Shown piece after piece: positions 25,744 to 26,681 of a stretch of 26,681 bases of DNA. Source of the stretch: Acidobacteriaceae bacterium (GTDB lineage Bacteria; Acidobacteriota; Terriglobia; Terriglobales; Acidobacteriaceae); contig JAOAPG010000195.1 of assembly GCA_025462785.1 (NCBI GenBank), positions 1 through 26,681 of the forward strand, written 5' to 3'. The notes beneath the pieces are model-generated. The model did not search any database. It was not told the DNA's origin and was given only the letters and a program-made list of their open reading frames with translations. The translations under genes and the position numbers were made by a program. Position 1 is the stretch's first letter. Every line of letters starts with the position of its first letter.

Positions 25744-26681
25744 ATGAAGCGTGGTTTTTGCGTCGTAGTGTTCGGCTGGATACTCGGGACTTGCTCACTC
25801 GTGGCCGCACAACGCTCGTTCCAACTCGAAGAGGCCACGATCACAAGTATTCACGCTGCGATGAAGCGCGGCGACCTTAGCTGTCGCGGTCTTGTTCAGT
25901 CCTATCTTGATCGCGTTGACGCATACGATAAGCGCGGCCCTTCGCTGAATGCGATCATTACCATCAACCAGAACGCGCTAGCTCAGGCTGATGCACTGGA
26001 TGCCGAGTACGCCAAAAAGGGCCTAACCGGGCCACTGCACTGCATTCCTTTTATCGTTAAAGACAACTTCAATACCGCTGGCATTGAAACGACGGCGGGT
26101 TCTCTCGCACTTGCTGGATCGATTCCTTCGACTGATTCATTCCAAGTAAAGAGAATTCGCGCCGCTGGTGCTATCGTGCTCGCGAAATCAAATCTCTCGG
26201 AGTTTGCCGCCAGTGGAGACGAAACGGTATCTTCGCGCCTTCAGGGCTACACAAAGAATCCGTACGCGTTGGACCGAGTGACCGCTGGATCCAGTGGTGG
26301 TACTGCGGCGGCAGTTTCCGCAAACTTTGGCACTGTGGGCCTAGGAAGTGATACCGAAAACTCGATACGCGGTCCGTCTTCTCACACTAGCCTGGTCGGG
26401 ATTAGATCTACAATGGGCCTGACCAGCCGTGCTGGAATCGTGCCACTCGATCTGGATCGCGACATCGGAGGCCCGATGGCGCGAACCGTAGCGGACGCGG
26501 TTGCCGTCTTTGACGTAATCGCTGGACCAGATCCCGCTGATCCGGTCACGCTGGAGAGCCGCGACAAAATACCGCCAGGCGGCTATTCGCAATTCCTTGT
26601 GAAGGATGGCTTAAAAGGCGCTCGCATCGGCGTGTTGCGATTTATGGTCGACTCGAAGATCGCTGATCCGGAAGTGGTAGA
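25744..26681 (+). CDS. Secreted amidase-signature hydrolase, N-terminal part (cut by window end)
   Basis: The frame opens at an ATG preceded by GGAGAG and runs 312 codons to the window edge without a stop. It has a signal peptide (to about residue 22, ending LVAAQ). The amidase-signature Ser-cis-Ser-Lys triad is in place: Lys106 in PFIVKDNF, the cis-serine in AGSSGGTAAA (183 or 184), and nucleophile Ser207 in GSDTENSIRGPSSH. The usual TGGS around the nucleophile is here TENS; secreted relatives often have TGNS, so the glutamate is unusual. The enzyme hydrolyses an amide bond in the periplasm or outside the cell. Next to amine oxidation genes it could liberate amines from acyl-amides, which is inference. 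The last third of the protein is missing from the window. Confidence 0.85.
   Translation, partial: MKRGFCVVVFGWILGTCSLVAAQRSFQLEEATITSIHAAMKRGDLSCRGLVQSYLDRVDAYDKRGPSLNAIITINQNALAQADALDAEYAKKGLTGPLHCIPFIVKDNFNTAGIETTAGSLALAGSIPSTDSFQVKRIRAAGAIVLAKSNLSEFAASGDETVSSRLQGYTKNPYALDRVTAGSSGGTAAAVSANFGTVGLGSDTENSIRGPSSHTSLVGIRSTMGLTSRAGIVPLDLDRDIGGPMARTVADAVAVFDVIAGPDPADPVTLESRDKIPPGGYSQFLVKDGLKGARIGVLRFMVDSKIADPEVV

Overview
The window looks like accessory chromosome from a soil Acidobacteriota (Terriglobia-like) bacterium. The main reason is the very large Oar-like TonB-dependent receptors that carry an N-terminal carboxypeptidase-regulatory domain. There are two intact copies and one decayed copy, which is typical of that phylum. 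Secreted PQQ dehydrogenases, Tat-exported flavoproteins, c-type cytochromes and secreted amidases fit the same lifestyle. No rRNA, tRNA, CRISPR array or intact insertion sequence was seen.

Layout. At 1-176 is the tail of a DUF305 protein. At 651-1915 a group 1 truncated haemoglobin and a MOSC-domain protein form a two-gene unit, with a perfect 15-bp palindrome just before the haemoglobin. At 2042-2719 is the frameshifted C-terminal remnant of a TonB-dependent receptor, still followed by its terminator hairpin, then a pair of 21-bp repeats. At 3048-13872 plus-strand genes follow one another: receptor 1, an aldehyde dehydrogenase, a dihaem cytochrome c, a PQQ alcohol dehydrogenase, an APC-family permease and a PuuB-like FAD amine oxidase. 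A convergent FeaR-like AraC regulator occupies 13901-14899. At 15001-21443 a tight minus-strand operon reads, in transcription order, amidohydrolase, spermidine-dehydrogenase-like flavoprotein 1, its paralogue 2, and a pentahaem cytochrome c. Receptor 2 (21869-25651) diverges from this operon and is followed by a terminator and a secreted amidase cut by the window end.

Interpretation (inference). The genes fit together as an amine or polyamine scavenging locus. The outer-membrane receptors would bring in a substrate, and the amidohydrolase and amidase could release amines from conjugates. Two Tat-exported flavoproteins would oxidise polyamines in the periplasm and pass electrons to the pentahaem cytochrome. 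A PQQ dehydrogenase with its own dihaem cytochrome would oxidise an alcohol or aldehyde. The permease, FAD oxidase and aldehyde dehydrogenase would finish the job in the cytoplasm. A FeaR-type regulator fits such a role because FeaR controls amine oxidase and aldehyde dehydrogenase genes in E. coli. The substrate is not proven by sequence, and no glutamylpolyamine synthetase or GABA transaminase is present here.
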